Program-made: the position numbers and the translations under genes
Notes under the pieces: model-generated
The model's database searches: none
Told to the model about the DNA's origin: nothing
What the model saw: the letters and a program-made list of their open reading frames with translations, nothing else
Assembly (NCBI RefSeq): GCF_900176165.1
Contig: NZ_FWWU01000009.1
Coordinates: 601,001 to 665,000, forward strand
Direction of reading: 5' to 3'
Length of the DNA: 64,000 bases
Origin: Deinococcus hopiensis KR-140
GTDB taxonomy: Bacteria; Deinococcota; Deinococci; Deinococcales; Deinococcaceae
Shown: positions 36,411 through 43,403 of the stretch, piece after piece
How positions within the stretch are numbered: position 1 is the first letter of the stretch
Layout of the letters: every line of letters begins with the position of its first letter

Positions 36411-36740
36411 ATGTTCGGTCTGTTCGGCAAGAAGAAGGCGGGCGGCCCGAACCCGTACGTCAAGCGGGAGGACGAGCATACCTTTCGCGTGCGGATCAGG
36501 ACCCGGCGGCACGGCGACGTGGTGGAGTTCCGCTTTACGAAAGCGGCCCATATCGGTGCGGACGAAGGCGGCGGTTACCTGTTTCGCAAGCCGGTGGTCA
36601 GCGCGCAGCATTTTGACCGCGGCGAACTCGTGGTGCGCTTCGACTCGCGCTACAACGTGACGGCCACCGAGGGCGAGGACGTGGATTTCATCCCGGTGGG
36701 CGAGTGGGAGGAGGAGCAGCCTGATCGCCCGACTGGCTGA
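36411..36740 (+). CDS. Hypothetical protein (109 aa)
   Basis: Starts MFGLFGKKKAGGPNPYVKRE, followed by alternating beta-type segments (TFRVRIRTRRHGDVVEFRFT) and an acidic end (EWEEEQPDRP). No family recognised. Its ATG lies 2 nt after the stop of the M20 peptidase gene, so the two are almost certainly co-transcribed. High G+C at third positions supports real coding. Confidence 0.65.
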   Translation: MFGLFGKKKAGGPNPYVKREDEHTFRVRIRTRRHGDVVEFRFTKAAHIGADEGGGYLFRKPVVSAQHFDRGELVVRFDSRYNVTATEGEDVDFIPVGEWEEEQPDRPTG

Positions 36741-36823
36741 CCATCAAAGCGCCGAAATACGTTCCTCCCTGGCATTCGCTGCGCTCCCCAAGTTGGAGTG
36801 CCGTAGCTTCGCCTACCATCCTG

Positions 36824-36874
36824 GCCGTTCGTCAACGGGGCCTAATGCTTTCTCTATTCCTACTTACGAACGGC
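36824..36874. repeat. Spaced inverted repeat upstream of the DUF4142 gene
   Basis: GCCGTTCGT at 36824-36832 is inverted as ACGAACGGC at 36866-36874 (9 bp, 33-nt spacer). It lies 70-120 nt before the ATG at 36946, in a 205-bp intergenic stretch with no other visible gene. It may be a leader hairpin or a split operator. Confidence 0.35.
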
Positions 36875-36945
36875 TAAAGGAAGAAGGGGTGTTACCCGGG
36901 CGCCGGGCCTGTCAGGCTGCATGGGCCAAACCAGGAGGTTTCCCC

Positions 36946-37485
36946 ATGAAGAAGCGACTTGCCCTGTCCGCCCTGATGCTCTCGCTCGCCCTGCCCTCCG
37001 CTACCGCCCTCGCCGGCGGCATGGAAGGGATGCCCATGGGCCCGGTCAGCACCGCCCAGGTGTCCAACGACAGCGACGTGCTGTTTATGGAAGTCATGAC
37101 CATGAGCAACCTCACCGAGATCACGACCTCGCAGCTCGCCCTGAAAAAGAGCAGCAACGCCGAGGTCCGGGCCTTTGCCCAGACCATGATCAACCACCAC
37201 ACCAAGGCCCAGGCCGAGCTCGAAGCCCTGGCTGCGAAGAAGGGGGTGCGCCTGGCCGACAAGCCGGGAGCCGATCAGCGCCTGCAGTACAACAAGCTCA
37301 GCACCCTGTCCGGCGCCGCCTTCGACACGATGTACAAGAAGGTGCAGGTGCAGGGCCACACCATGACCCTGGACCTGATCAAGACCTACCGCACCATTGG
37401 GAAGGACGCCCAGGCCCTCGCCTACGCGGCCAAGAGCGAGCCCGTCGTCGCCATGCACCTGGAGATGGCGAAGAAGCTGCCCTGA
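36946..37485 (+). CDS. Secreted DUF4142 protein
   Basis: 179 residues with a Sec signal peptide (MKKRLALSALMLSLALPSATALA). The mature part matches DUF4142: FMEVMTMSNLTEITTSQLAL, EVRAFAQTMINHHTKAQAEL, then repeated helix pairs ending MHLEMAKKLP. This is a ferritin-like/DUF305-type helical bundle with conserved NHHTKA. It is expected in the periplasm or anchored near the envelope; its biochemical role is unknown. AGGAGG at 36933-36938 sets the start. A strong terminator follows. Confidence 0.88.
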   Translation: MKKRLALSALMLSLALPSATALAGGMEGMPMGPVSTAQVSNDSDVLFMEVMTMSNLTEITTSQLALKKSSNAEVRAFAQTMINHHTKAQAELEALAAKKGVRLADKPGADQRLQYNKLSTLSGAAFDTMYKKVQVQGHTMTLDLIKTYRTIGKDAQALAYAAKSEPVVAMHLEMAKKLP

Positions 37486-37498
37486 GCGTCAGGCAAAA

Positions 37499-37544
37499 GC
37501 AGCGTGGGATGGGGAATTTTTCCCCATCCCACGCTGCTTTTTTT
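37499..37544. terminator. Strong bidirectional terminator
   Basis: Perfect 18-bp arms (37499-37516 and 37520-37537) with a 3-nt loop and a T7 tract on the + strand, and AAAA before the left arm for the minus strand. It separates the convergent DUF4142 and PIG-L genes. Confidence 0.92.
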
Positions 37545-37551
37545 GGGCGTT

Positions 37552-38208
37552 TTACCCTTGCACCTCGTGGAACGTCTCCTGCGTGATGCGGTGGGCGAAG
37601 TGGCGCAGGAAATCCACCGTGCTCAGCGCCTGGGTGCGGTGGCAGCCGATGGCCCGCAACTTGCGCCCGGTGTGGTGGGTCACGTCGCGGAGGATGTTTG
37701 GGGCCAGCCACTGCTCGCGCAGGGCCCCGTTCTCAGGGGGTGTGGGGTTGGCGTAGTACCACAGGCGGGGGCGCTCGGCTCCGGGCAGGCTGTCCCAGGC
37801 CTGGCGTACGGCCCGGTGGGTGGTCACGTGGTCTGGGTGCCCGTTGCTGCCATTGGGGGGAAAGGTCAGCACCGTCTCGGGGCGGTGGCGGAGCATGGCG
37901 TCCCGCGCCACCTCGGCCAGGGTGTCCAGCGGCTGGTCCTTGAGGTATTTGTCGGGAAAGGCGTGCTGCTCGCGCACCTGCACCCCGATGACGTCCAGGC
38001 AGGCGCGCAGCTCCACCGCCCGCATTCGGGCGAGTTCCTCGGGGCCGTCACACAGGCCCAGCGTCCGGCCTGCCTCACCCCGGGTCAGGGTCACGAGGCC
38101 GCAGCGGTGGCCTTCCCCGATCAGGTCCATCATGGTGCCCGACGCTCCATACACCTCGTCGTCGGGATGGGGCACGATCAGCAGCAGTTTGAGAGAAGCC
38201 TCGGTCAT
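37552..38208 (-). CDS. PIG-L/LmbE-family N-deacetylase
   Basis: 218 residues with the zinc motif PHPDDE (about 15-20), GTMMDL, TLTRGEAGRTLG and the distal NGHPDHVTTH (about 125-134). Members remove acetyl groups from N-acetylglucosamine-type moieties. MshB and BshB of mycothiol and bacillithiol synthesis belong here, and Deinococcus is a bacillithiol producer. This could be a BshB-type enzyme, but bshA or bshC is not nearby, so the substrate is open. ATG 38208 is chosen because a TATGCT box lies 7 nt upstream. It is divergent from three tandem-GNAT genes. Confidence 0.85.
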   Translation of the reverse strand: MTEASLKLLLIVPHPDDEVYGASGTMMDLIGEGHRCGLVTLTRGEAGRTLGLCDGPEELARMRAVELRACLDVIGVQVREQHAFPDKYLKDQPLDTLAEVARDAMLRHRPETVLTFPPNGSNGHPDHVTTHRAVRQAWDSLPGAERPRLWYYANPTPPENGALREQWLAPNILRDVTHHTGRKLRAIGCHRTQALSTVDFLRHFAHRITQETFHEVQG

Positions 38209-38215
38209 GCGGCCC

Positions 38216-38221
38216 AGCATA
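38216..38221 (-). promoter_or_regulatory. -10 box TATGCT, leaderless layout
   Basis: Minus-strand TATGCT lies 7 nt before the PIG-L gene ATG, and there is no ribosome-binding site. A perfect dyad begins 10 bp further upstream. Confidence 0.5.
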
Positions 38222-38231
38222 GGGCGGGGTT

Positions 38232-38263
38232 GCCGACTGCGCAGCGGGCATAGCGCAGTCGGC
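38232..38263. promoter_or_regulatory. Perfect 11-bp dyad between divergent PIG-L and GNAT genes
   Basis: GCCGACTGCGC (38232-38242) and its exact inverse GCGCAGTCGGC (38253-38263) are 10 nt apart (arm centres 21 bp apart). They lie in the shared 93-bp promoter region, in the -35 zone of both genes. It could be an operator for a dimeric regulator acting on both directions. Confidence 0.45.
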
Positions 38264-38301
38264 GGATGTGCGCTCACCCTCCGCTGAAGCACGATGACGC
38301 C

Positions 38302-39345
38302 ATGACCTCAACTGTTGCTCCAAAAACATTTTCCATGCGTGAACTTCGCAAGCCGCAGGATTACCCCGACATCGCCGAGGTGCTTACCGCCTCTGACCCC
38401 GCCTGGCCCGTGACGCCCGAGCTGCTGCAGGTCTGGGAAGAAGCGCGGGACCAGGCGCTCTACCACACCGATGCGGTGGCCGAGCAGGGCGGACGCGTGC
38501 GGGCCGTGGGCCGCGTCGGCCACGACGACTTCGCCTTCGAGGAGTGGCGCTACTGGGGCAATCTCAACGTCCACCCTGATGCGAGGGGTCAGGGCATTGG
38601 CTCGGCCCTGTACGGCGAGCTGCTCTCGCGGTTGCGTGCACGCGGCGCGCGCGAGGTCCGCACCATGCTCTCGGATCAGCCCCACCATGCCCCGGGCCGC
38701 GCCTTTCTGGAACGCCGGGGCTTTCGCGTGGCCTGGGAGCGCTACGAGTCGCGGCTGGATACGGCGGTGGCGAATCTGGGCAAGTTCGACGACCTGATGC
38801 AAGGCGTGGCGGCAGCCGGCGTGGAGTTGCGGAGCGTGGCCGACCTCGCCTCCGATCCGGCGCGGGATAAGCGGCTGTGGGAACTGGACTGGCTGCTCTT
38901 TCAAGACGTGCCGATGGGCACCACCCTCACCCGGCGGCCCCTGGAAGCCTGGGTCCGGCAGGAGCTGGAAGACCCCACTTTCGAGCACGAACTCTCCTTT
39001 GTGGCCGTGCGTCCGGACCTTAATGATCCCCTGACGGGCCCCTACGTCGGCTACTCTACGCTGATGCGCAATCCGGGCGGCTTCTACGTGATCGGCATGA
39101 CCGGCGTGCGGCGCGAGGACCGGGCCCGGGGCATCGCCAAGGCGCTGAAAGTGGCGGCCATGCGGGCGCTGGCCACGCGGGGCGGTGGCGAGATTCGCAC
39201 CTTCAACGATCCGCCCAACAAGGCAATGCTGGGCATGAACGTGGCTCTGGGCTTCGTGCGCGGCCCGACGCACCTGCGCTACGAGTTGCAGTTGGACGGG
39301 CCGTCCAGCGGTACTGACGGGGCTGAGGCGGGAGGCGAGGCGTGA
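38302..39345 (+). CDS. Tandem-GNAT N-acetyltransferase, first of three
   Basis: 347 residues with two GNAT domains. The first has the acetyl-CoA loop HPDARGQGIGSALYGELLSR (about residue 95). The second has VRREDRARGIAKALKVAAMR (about 270) and PNKAMLGMNVALGF. Two-domain GNATs include mycothiol synthase MshD, but this call does not imply that reaction. ATG 38302 is the first plausible start; the longer frame overlaps the divergent promoter. Its stop overlaps the start of the next gene by 4 nt. Acetyl acceptor unknown. Confidence 0.82.
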   Translation: MTSTVAPKTFSMRELRKPQDYPDIAEVLTASDPAWPVTPELLQVWEEARDQALYHTDAVAEQGGRVRAVGRVGHDDFAFEEWRYWGNLNVHPDARGQGIGSALYGELLSRLRARGAREVRTMLSDQPHHAPGRAFLERRGFRVAWERYESRLDTAVANLGKFDDLMQGVAAAGVELRSVADLASDPARDKRLWELDWLLFQDVPMGTTLTRRPLEAWVRQELEDPTFEHELSFVAVRPDLNDPLTGPYVGYSTLMRNPGGFYVIGMTGVRREDRARGIAKALKVAAMRALATRGGGEIRTFNDPPNKAMLGMNVALGFVRGPTHLRYELQLDGPSSGTDGAEAGGEA

Positions 39346-40328
39346 GCGCGCCCTCCCCAGCCTCCACCTTTACCCTGCGCGAGGCGGACCTGTCCGACGC
39401 TCCCAGCGTCGCCACCCTGCGGAGCGCCGTCTGGCCGGAGCATCCTGCCGATGCGGACAGTCTGGTCCACGAGACGCAGGAGCTGCGCGCCCACCCCCTG
39501 AAGCTCCACGTCTGGTGTCTGGTGGCCGAGCGGGCGGGCGAACTGATCGGCCTGAGCGACGTGCGACAGCACCCCGGCATGTTCCACCCGGACCGCTACC
39601 ACGTGGAAGTGATGGTGCACCCCGCCGCACAGGGGCGGGGTGTGGGCCGCGCACTGGCCGAGGCCACAGAGGCGCATCTGACCGCGCGCGGTGCCCAGGA
39701 ACTGCTGTCGGGCACCCAGGAGGACCACCCACGCGGCCTGGACTTTCTGGCCCGGCAGGGGTTCGTGGAAGCCATGCGCTTTTTCGACAACGTGCTTGAC
39801 GTGACGGCTTTCGATGCCTCGCCCTGGAGGGCCGAGTCCCGGCTGCCGGAGGGTCTGCGGCAGGTCTCGCTGGCCGAACTGATCGGCGAAGTGGGCGAGG
39901 ACGCTGCCTGGGAGACGTACCACTCGGCCTTTTCCGAGATCCGTGAGGACGTGCCCCGCACGGGTGAGGCCACGCCGCTGACCCTCGAAGCCTTTCGCAA
40001 GCGTGGCAAGCACCCGCAGGCGTTTGCACAAGGCGTGCTGTTCGCCCTCACGCCGGAGGGCGAGATCGCGGCCCTGACCGAGCTGTACCGGCAGCCCAAC
40101 GATCTGGGCCGCCTGAATACCGGTCTGACGGGCACCCGCCGTGCCTACCGCCGTCAGGGGCTGGCCCTCACCCTCAAGCTCGCCGCCATCGAACTCGCCC
40201 GCACGCAGGGAGCCGTGAGCATCTGGACCGGCAACGCCACCACCAACCGCCCCATGCTGACGCTGAACGAACGCCTGGGTTTTGTGAAACAGCCCGCCTG
40301 GACCGAGATGCGGCGGGGCAGGGTATGA
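39342..40328 (+). CDS. Tandem-GNAT N-acetyltransferase, second of three
   Basis: 328 residues, the same two-domain plan as its neighbours. Acetyl-CoA loops are HPAAQGRGVGRALAEATEAH (about 89) and RRAYRRQGLALTLKLAAIEL (about 268), followed by NRPMLTLNERLGF. GTG 39342 overlaps the stop of the previous gene (GTGA) and its end overlaps the next gene (ATGA), so all three are translationally coupled. It is clearly a paralogue of both neighbours, most like the third (shared QHPGMFHP/QNPGMYHP segment). Confidence 0.85.
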   Translation: MSAPSPASTFTLREADLSDAPSVATLRSAVWPEHPADADSLVHETQELRAHPLKLHVWCLVAERAGELIGLSDVRQHPGMFHPDRYHVEVMVHPAAQGRGVGRALAEATEAHLTARGAQELLSGTQEDHPRGLDFLARQGFVEAMRFFDNVLDVTAFDASPWRAESRLPEGLRQVSLAELIGEVGEDAAWETYHSAFSEIREDVPRTGEATPLTLEAFRKRGKHPQAFAQGVLFALTPEGEIAALTELYRQPNDLGRLNTGLTGTRRAYRRQGLALTLKLAAIELARTQGAVSIWTGNATTNRPMLTLNERLGFVKQPAWTEMRRGRV

Positions 40329-41281
40329 GCGTCATCCGCTCCATCGGGGAGGGCGAGTGGGAGGCAGCGGCCCGCTTGTGGAACGCGGCGGTGCCCCACG
40401 ACCCCTTCAGTGCCGAAGACTTTCGCAAGCGCGACGCCGAGCAGCGCGGCTGGGGCTTTGCCACCTTCACGCTGGTGGCGCTGGACGGCCCGGAACTGGT
40501 GGGGCTGACCTCCGTGTACCAGAATCCGGGGATGTACCACCCGCACCGCTTCTCGCTGGAGTGCGCCGTTGCCCCGGCGCGGCAGGGGAGGGGCGTGGGG
40601 AGGGCCCTTTGGAACGCGCTGCACAGGGAACTGACCCAACTGGGCGCCCAGGGCGTGCGCACCCTGGCCCGAGAGGACCATCCCGTTGCTCCCGGCTTTC
40701 TGACCCGGCGGGGATTCACGCCCGGCAGGCGCTACTTCCTGAGCGCTCTGGACCTGGGAACCTTCGACGCCGCGCCTTACGCGGCGCTGGAGGAACGGCT
40801 GGGGGCGCGGGGTTACCGCGTCCGCAGCCTGGCCGAATTGCGCCGGGCCGGAACGCCGGACCTGAATGCCCGCCTCCACGCCCTCATGAACGGTGTACGT
40901 GGGGACGTGCCCCGTTCCGAACCCGCCACGCCCTTGTCGCGGCAGGTGTTCGAGGAGGCGGTGATCGGGGACCCCGGCCTGATTCCAGAGGCTTACCTGG
41001 TGGCCGAGGACCGGGACGGCGCGTGGGTGGGCCAGACCTCCCTCTTCCGCACCGAGGCCAGCCCGGACCTGCTGACGGGACTGACGGGCGTGGTGCGCTC
41101 CGCACGCGGGCAGGGCGTCGCCACACTGCTCAAGCTGCGGGCCATCCGCGAGGCGCAGGCCCTCGGCGCGCCCCACATCCGCACCGACAACGAGAGCGGC
41201 AACGCGCCCATGCTCGCCATCAACGACAGGCTGGGGTTTGTCCGCGAACCGGCCAGCGTGAGCTATGGGCTGGAATTCTGA
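40325..41281 (+). CDS. Tandem-GNAT N-acetyltransferase, third of three
   Basis: 318 residues. First acetyl-CoA loop APARQGRGVGRALWNALHRE, second VRSARGQGVATLLKLRAIRE, with NAPMLAINDRLGFV near the end. ATG 40325 overlaps the preceding stop. The gene is followed after 39 nt by an arginase-fold-like gene on the same strand. Three coupled paralogues suggest diversification toward related amine substrates, or a hetero-oligomer. No substrate can be assigned from sequence. Confidence 0.85.
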   Translation: MSVIRSIGEGEWEAAARLWNAAVPHDPFSAEDFRKRDAEQRGWGFATFTLVALDGPELVGLTSVYQNPGMYHPHRFSLECAVAPARQGRGVGRALWNALHRELTQLGAQGVRTLAREDHPVAPGFLTRRGFTPGRRYFLSALDLGTFDAAPYAALEERLGARGYRVRSLAELRRAGTPDLNARLHALMNGVRGDVPRSEPATPLSRQVFEEAVIGDPGLIPEAYLVAEDRDGAWVGQTSLFRTEASPDLLTGLTGVVRSARGQGVATLLKLRAIREAQALGAPHIRTDNESGNAPMLAINDRLGFVREPASVSYGLEF

Positions 41282-41320
41282 AGTGGGCGAGCCCCAGCGG
41301 TCAGCCGGGCAGGACGTTCC

Positions 41321-42007
41321 ATGCTGCTGAGCATCGACTGGGACGCTTTTTCGGGAACGCGGGAACTGGTGTTCGACGCCCCCATCTGGGGCACGCGGGA
41401 CCGCGACGTGGACCGGCTCGAAGCCTGGCGCGAGCGGGCGCGCCAGCGGGACGGCGCTGCGCCTGACTGGACACCGCTGGAGGCGGACTTTCCCCTCTAC
41501 CCCGGCTGGGAGACCCTGGAGCGCTACGCGGGCGTGTCGGCCCACGTCACCCTGACCCATGCGGATGGCTGGGACTGGCTGGAGGCCTGTCCGGGAGGGG
41601 ACATCCTGAACCTGGACAGCCACCACGACCTCGCCAGCCGCAGCGGCGACGGCAAGCGCGTGCGCCCCGGCAACTGGGCGGGACTGGGGCTGCGGGCCGG
41701 ACGGGTGGGGCGCTACACCTGCCTGTACCCCGAGTGGCACGCGGGCCTGCCCGTTGCGGAAGGGTTTGACCTGGACCGCACCCGTTCCGAACTGGCGCCG
41801 CTCTTGCCGCCCGATGTGCTGGAGCGGGTCACGCTGCGCCGCATGCGCTACCCGGCGGACGCCCTGCCCGATCCGGCGGACGTGACGGCGCTGCTGCTTG
41901 TCCAGTCGCCCGCCTGGACGAATCCAGCCCACGATCCCAAGTTTCTCTGGCTGGCCGAGGTGCTGGGAGCGCAGACGCTGACCCCGCCACTGCTGCGTGA
42001 TTTTTAG
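41321..42007 (+). CDS. Hypothetical protein, arginase/UPF0489-like
   Basis: 228 residues beginning MLLSIDWDAFSGT, with NLDSHHDLASR near residue 97. These acidic/His clusters resemble the metal-binding strands of the arginase/deacetylase fold and UPF0489-type proteins, but the match is by eye. It probably belongs to the same transcript as the three GNAT genes (39 nt downstream). AGGACG precedes ATG. A deacetylase/amidohydrolase-like fold next to acetyltransferases is suggestive but unproven. Confidence 0.5.
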   Translation: MLLSIDWDAFSGTRELVFDAPIWGTRDRDVDRLEAWRERARQRDGAAPDWTPLEADFPLYPGWETLERYAGVSAHVTLTHADGWDWLEACPGGDILNLDSHHDLASRSGDGKRVRPGNWAGLGLRAGRVGRYTCLYPEWHAGLPVAEGFDLDRTRSELAPLLPPDVLERVTLRRMRYPADALPDPADVTALLLVQSPAWTNPAHDPKFLWLAEVLGAQTLTPPLLRDF

Positions 42008-42186
42008 ACGGAGGGTCAAGCCGCGCCGTAGAGCCCCAGTTGGCCCCGCGGGCAGTGGCGGCGTCAGAGCGAGGAGCGCGCCCAAAGGGTGATGTGGCAC
42101 CAAGCCACCGGGGAGAGGGCTCCAGCGTTGCCCGACAAACAGGGGCCGGACGAACGCACAGGGCCAGGTCAGCAGCGGGCGGCAGG

Positions 42187-42240
42187 ACGGACCGCACGCT
42201 TCAGGCTGGGCTCCGGCTGCTACTCTGGCGGGCGGTCCGT
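42187..42240 (+). promoter_or_regulatory. Inverted repeat in the leader of the VUT-family gene
   Basis: ACGGACCGC (42187-42195) is inverted exactly as GCGGTCCGT (42232-42240), enclosing 36 nt that include a TACTCT hexamer. It lies 34-87 nt before the ATG at 42274, at the end of a 266-bp gap without a gene. I could not fit a known preQ1, TPP, cobalamin or M-box consensus to this region. Confidence 0.4.
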
Positions 42241-42273
42241 GACCTGTTTTGTCGCTGTGGCTGGAGGCTCCAC

Positions 42274-42819
42274 ATGAACCCGTCCCCGTTTCCCCGGTCC
42301 GCCCTGCTGCTGACCGCCCTGTACGCCGCGAGCATCCTGGCGGCCAACCTCACGCTGAATAACTTTATTCCTCTGCCTGTGTTCGGTCAGCTCAGCGTGG
42401 GCACCGTCTTCTTCGCCGCCGTGTTTACGCTGCGGGACCGCATTCACCGCGCGGGTGGACTGAAGGCCGTGTATTTCGCCATCGCGTGTGCCCTGATTGT
42501 CAATACGGCCGCCGCCATGCTGACGCACACCCCCTGGCGCTTTATCGGCGCGTCTTTCCTGGCAATCCTGGTGGGCGAGCTGGCCGACACCGCCGTGTAC
42601 CAGCGGCTTATCGAGAAAAGCTGGTGGACGCGCGTGCTGGCGAGCAATGCGGTGAGCGTGCCCCTCGATTCCGTCCTGTTCACGCTGCTGGCCTTTGGGG
42701 GCGACGAGAGCACCAACTTCATCCTCCAGATCATCTTTGCCGACATCCTGGCGAAATACCTGATCGCCGCGCTGTTCGCCTTTCGGGTGCGCCACGCCTC
42801 GGGCCCCGCCGCCCTGTGA
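42274..42819 (+). CDS. VUT-family membrane transporter (YhhQ-like, probable queuosine precursor transporter)
   Basis: 181 residues with about six membrane helices. LYAASILAANLTLNNFIPLP, the FGQLSVGTVFFAAVFTLRD segment, GELADTAVYQRLIEKSWWTR and SVPLDSVLFTLLAF follow the conserved pattern of the vitamin-uptake (VUT) group, which imports queuosine precursors (preQ0/preQ1) in several bacteria. ATG 42274 has TGGAGG 7 nt upstream; the long upstream extension of this frame contains no further support. Substrate inferred from family only. Confidence 0.8.
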   Translation: MNPSPFPRSALLLTALYAASILAANLTLNNFIPLPVFGQLSVGTVFFAAVFTLRDRIHRAGGLKAVYFAIACALIVNTAAAMLTHTPWRFIGASFLAILVGELADTAVYQRLIEKSWWTRVLASNAVSVPLDSVLFTLLAFGGDESTNFILQIIFADILAKYLIAALFAFRVRHASGPAAL

Positions 42820-42829
42820 GGAAGGTGCT

Positions 42830-43117
42830 GGGACCGCACCCGAAGGCGCGCGGCTGGGCACCACCGCCAACGCCCATCCCGTACTTCACACCGTCGCCGA
42901 ACACCTGCTTGAGCTGCGTCCCAACACGGGCCCTATCCTGCCCCCGGTCGTTCCCCGCCCCTGCGCCGTGTGGCGGGCGAGCGGGTGCTGGAACTGTTCA
43001 GCCTGGACACATACACCGACGCCTTTGTGGGGCATCAGGTGATGCGCGACATGGAGAGGTTCGTTCAGACGGTGGCCCAGGACGCGGCGGTGGTGGCGGT
43101 GCCCGGATTGCATTGAG
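42830..43117 (+). pseudogene. Unidentified decayed gene remnant
   Basis: Two coding-like stretches in different + strand frames. LGTTANAHPVLHTVAEHLLELRP (about 42855-42925) in one is followed by RVAGERVLELFSLDTYTDAF...VVAVPGLH (about 42970-43117) in another, ending in TGA. No start codon fits the first part, and a frame change is needed near 42955. Composition is coding-like but I do not recognise the family. It follows directly after the VUT gene. Confidence 0.4.
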
Positions 43118-43144
43118 GGCAAGCGTGGGCGAGTACGCTGGTAC

Positions 43145-43342
43145 ATGTCGAAACTTTTCCCACCCGGTTTGCGAAAATTCCTGGGGAAATTGACGGGCGC
43201 GGGGGTAAAGCGGTTTTCGCCTCCCCGGCGCGGGCGAGATGAGGACGAGGGGCTGGGGGTGCCCGTTCCCGCCGGCCCCCAGCCCTGGAAGGGAGGCGCG
43301 CACGCCAAGCTGCCGCCAGAATTGGAACTCACGGGCAAATAG
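43145..43342 (+). CDS. Small basic hypothetical protein (65 aa)
   Basis: ATG 43145 lies 5 nt after a TACGCT box (43134-43139), giving a near-leaderless start. The protein starts MSKLFPPGLRKFLGKLTGAG (an amphipathic basic helix), continues with a proline/arginine/acidic stretch (SPPRRGRDEDEG) and ends LPPELELTGK. No domain recognised. A clear terminator follows at 43346, supporting a real transcription unit. Confidence 0.5.
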   Translation: MSKLFPPGLRKFLGKLTGAGVKRFSPPRRGRDEDEGLGVPVPAGPQPWKGGAHAKLPPELELTGK

Positions 43343-43345
43343 AGG

Positions 43346-43387
43346 AAGGCGGGGAAGCGGCGTCCAGCGCTTCCCCGCCTTTATTTG
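43346..43387. terminator. Terminator between convergent genes
   Basis: Arms AAGGCGGGGAAGCG (43346-43359) and CGCTTCCCCGCCTT (43368-43381), 8-nt loop, followed by TATTTG. It serves the small + strand gene and probably also the prepilin peptidase gene. Confidence 0.8.
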
Positions 43388-43403
43388 CCCGTTTGCCCGC
43401 ACG

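Noticed and set aside
40154..42103. 649-codon minus-strand frame under the GNAT genes
   Set aside because: Low-complexity translation antisense to clear acetyltransferases, explained by base composition.
42040..42273. Cobalamin, TPP or preQ1 riboswitch upstream of the VUT gene
   Set aside because: A few short matches exist, but the conserved cores of these classes are not in the right order.
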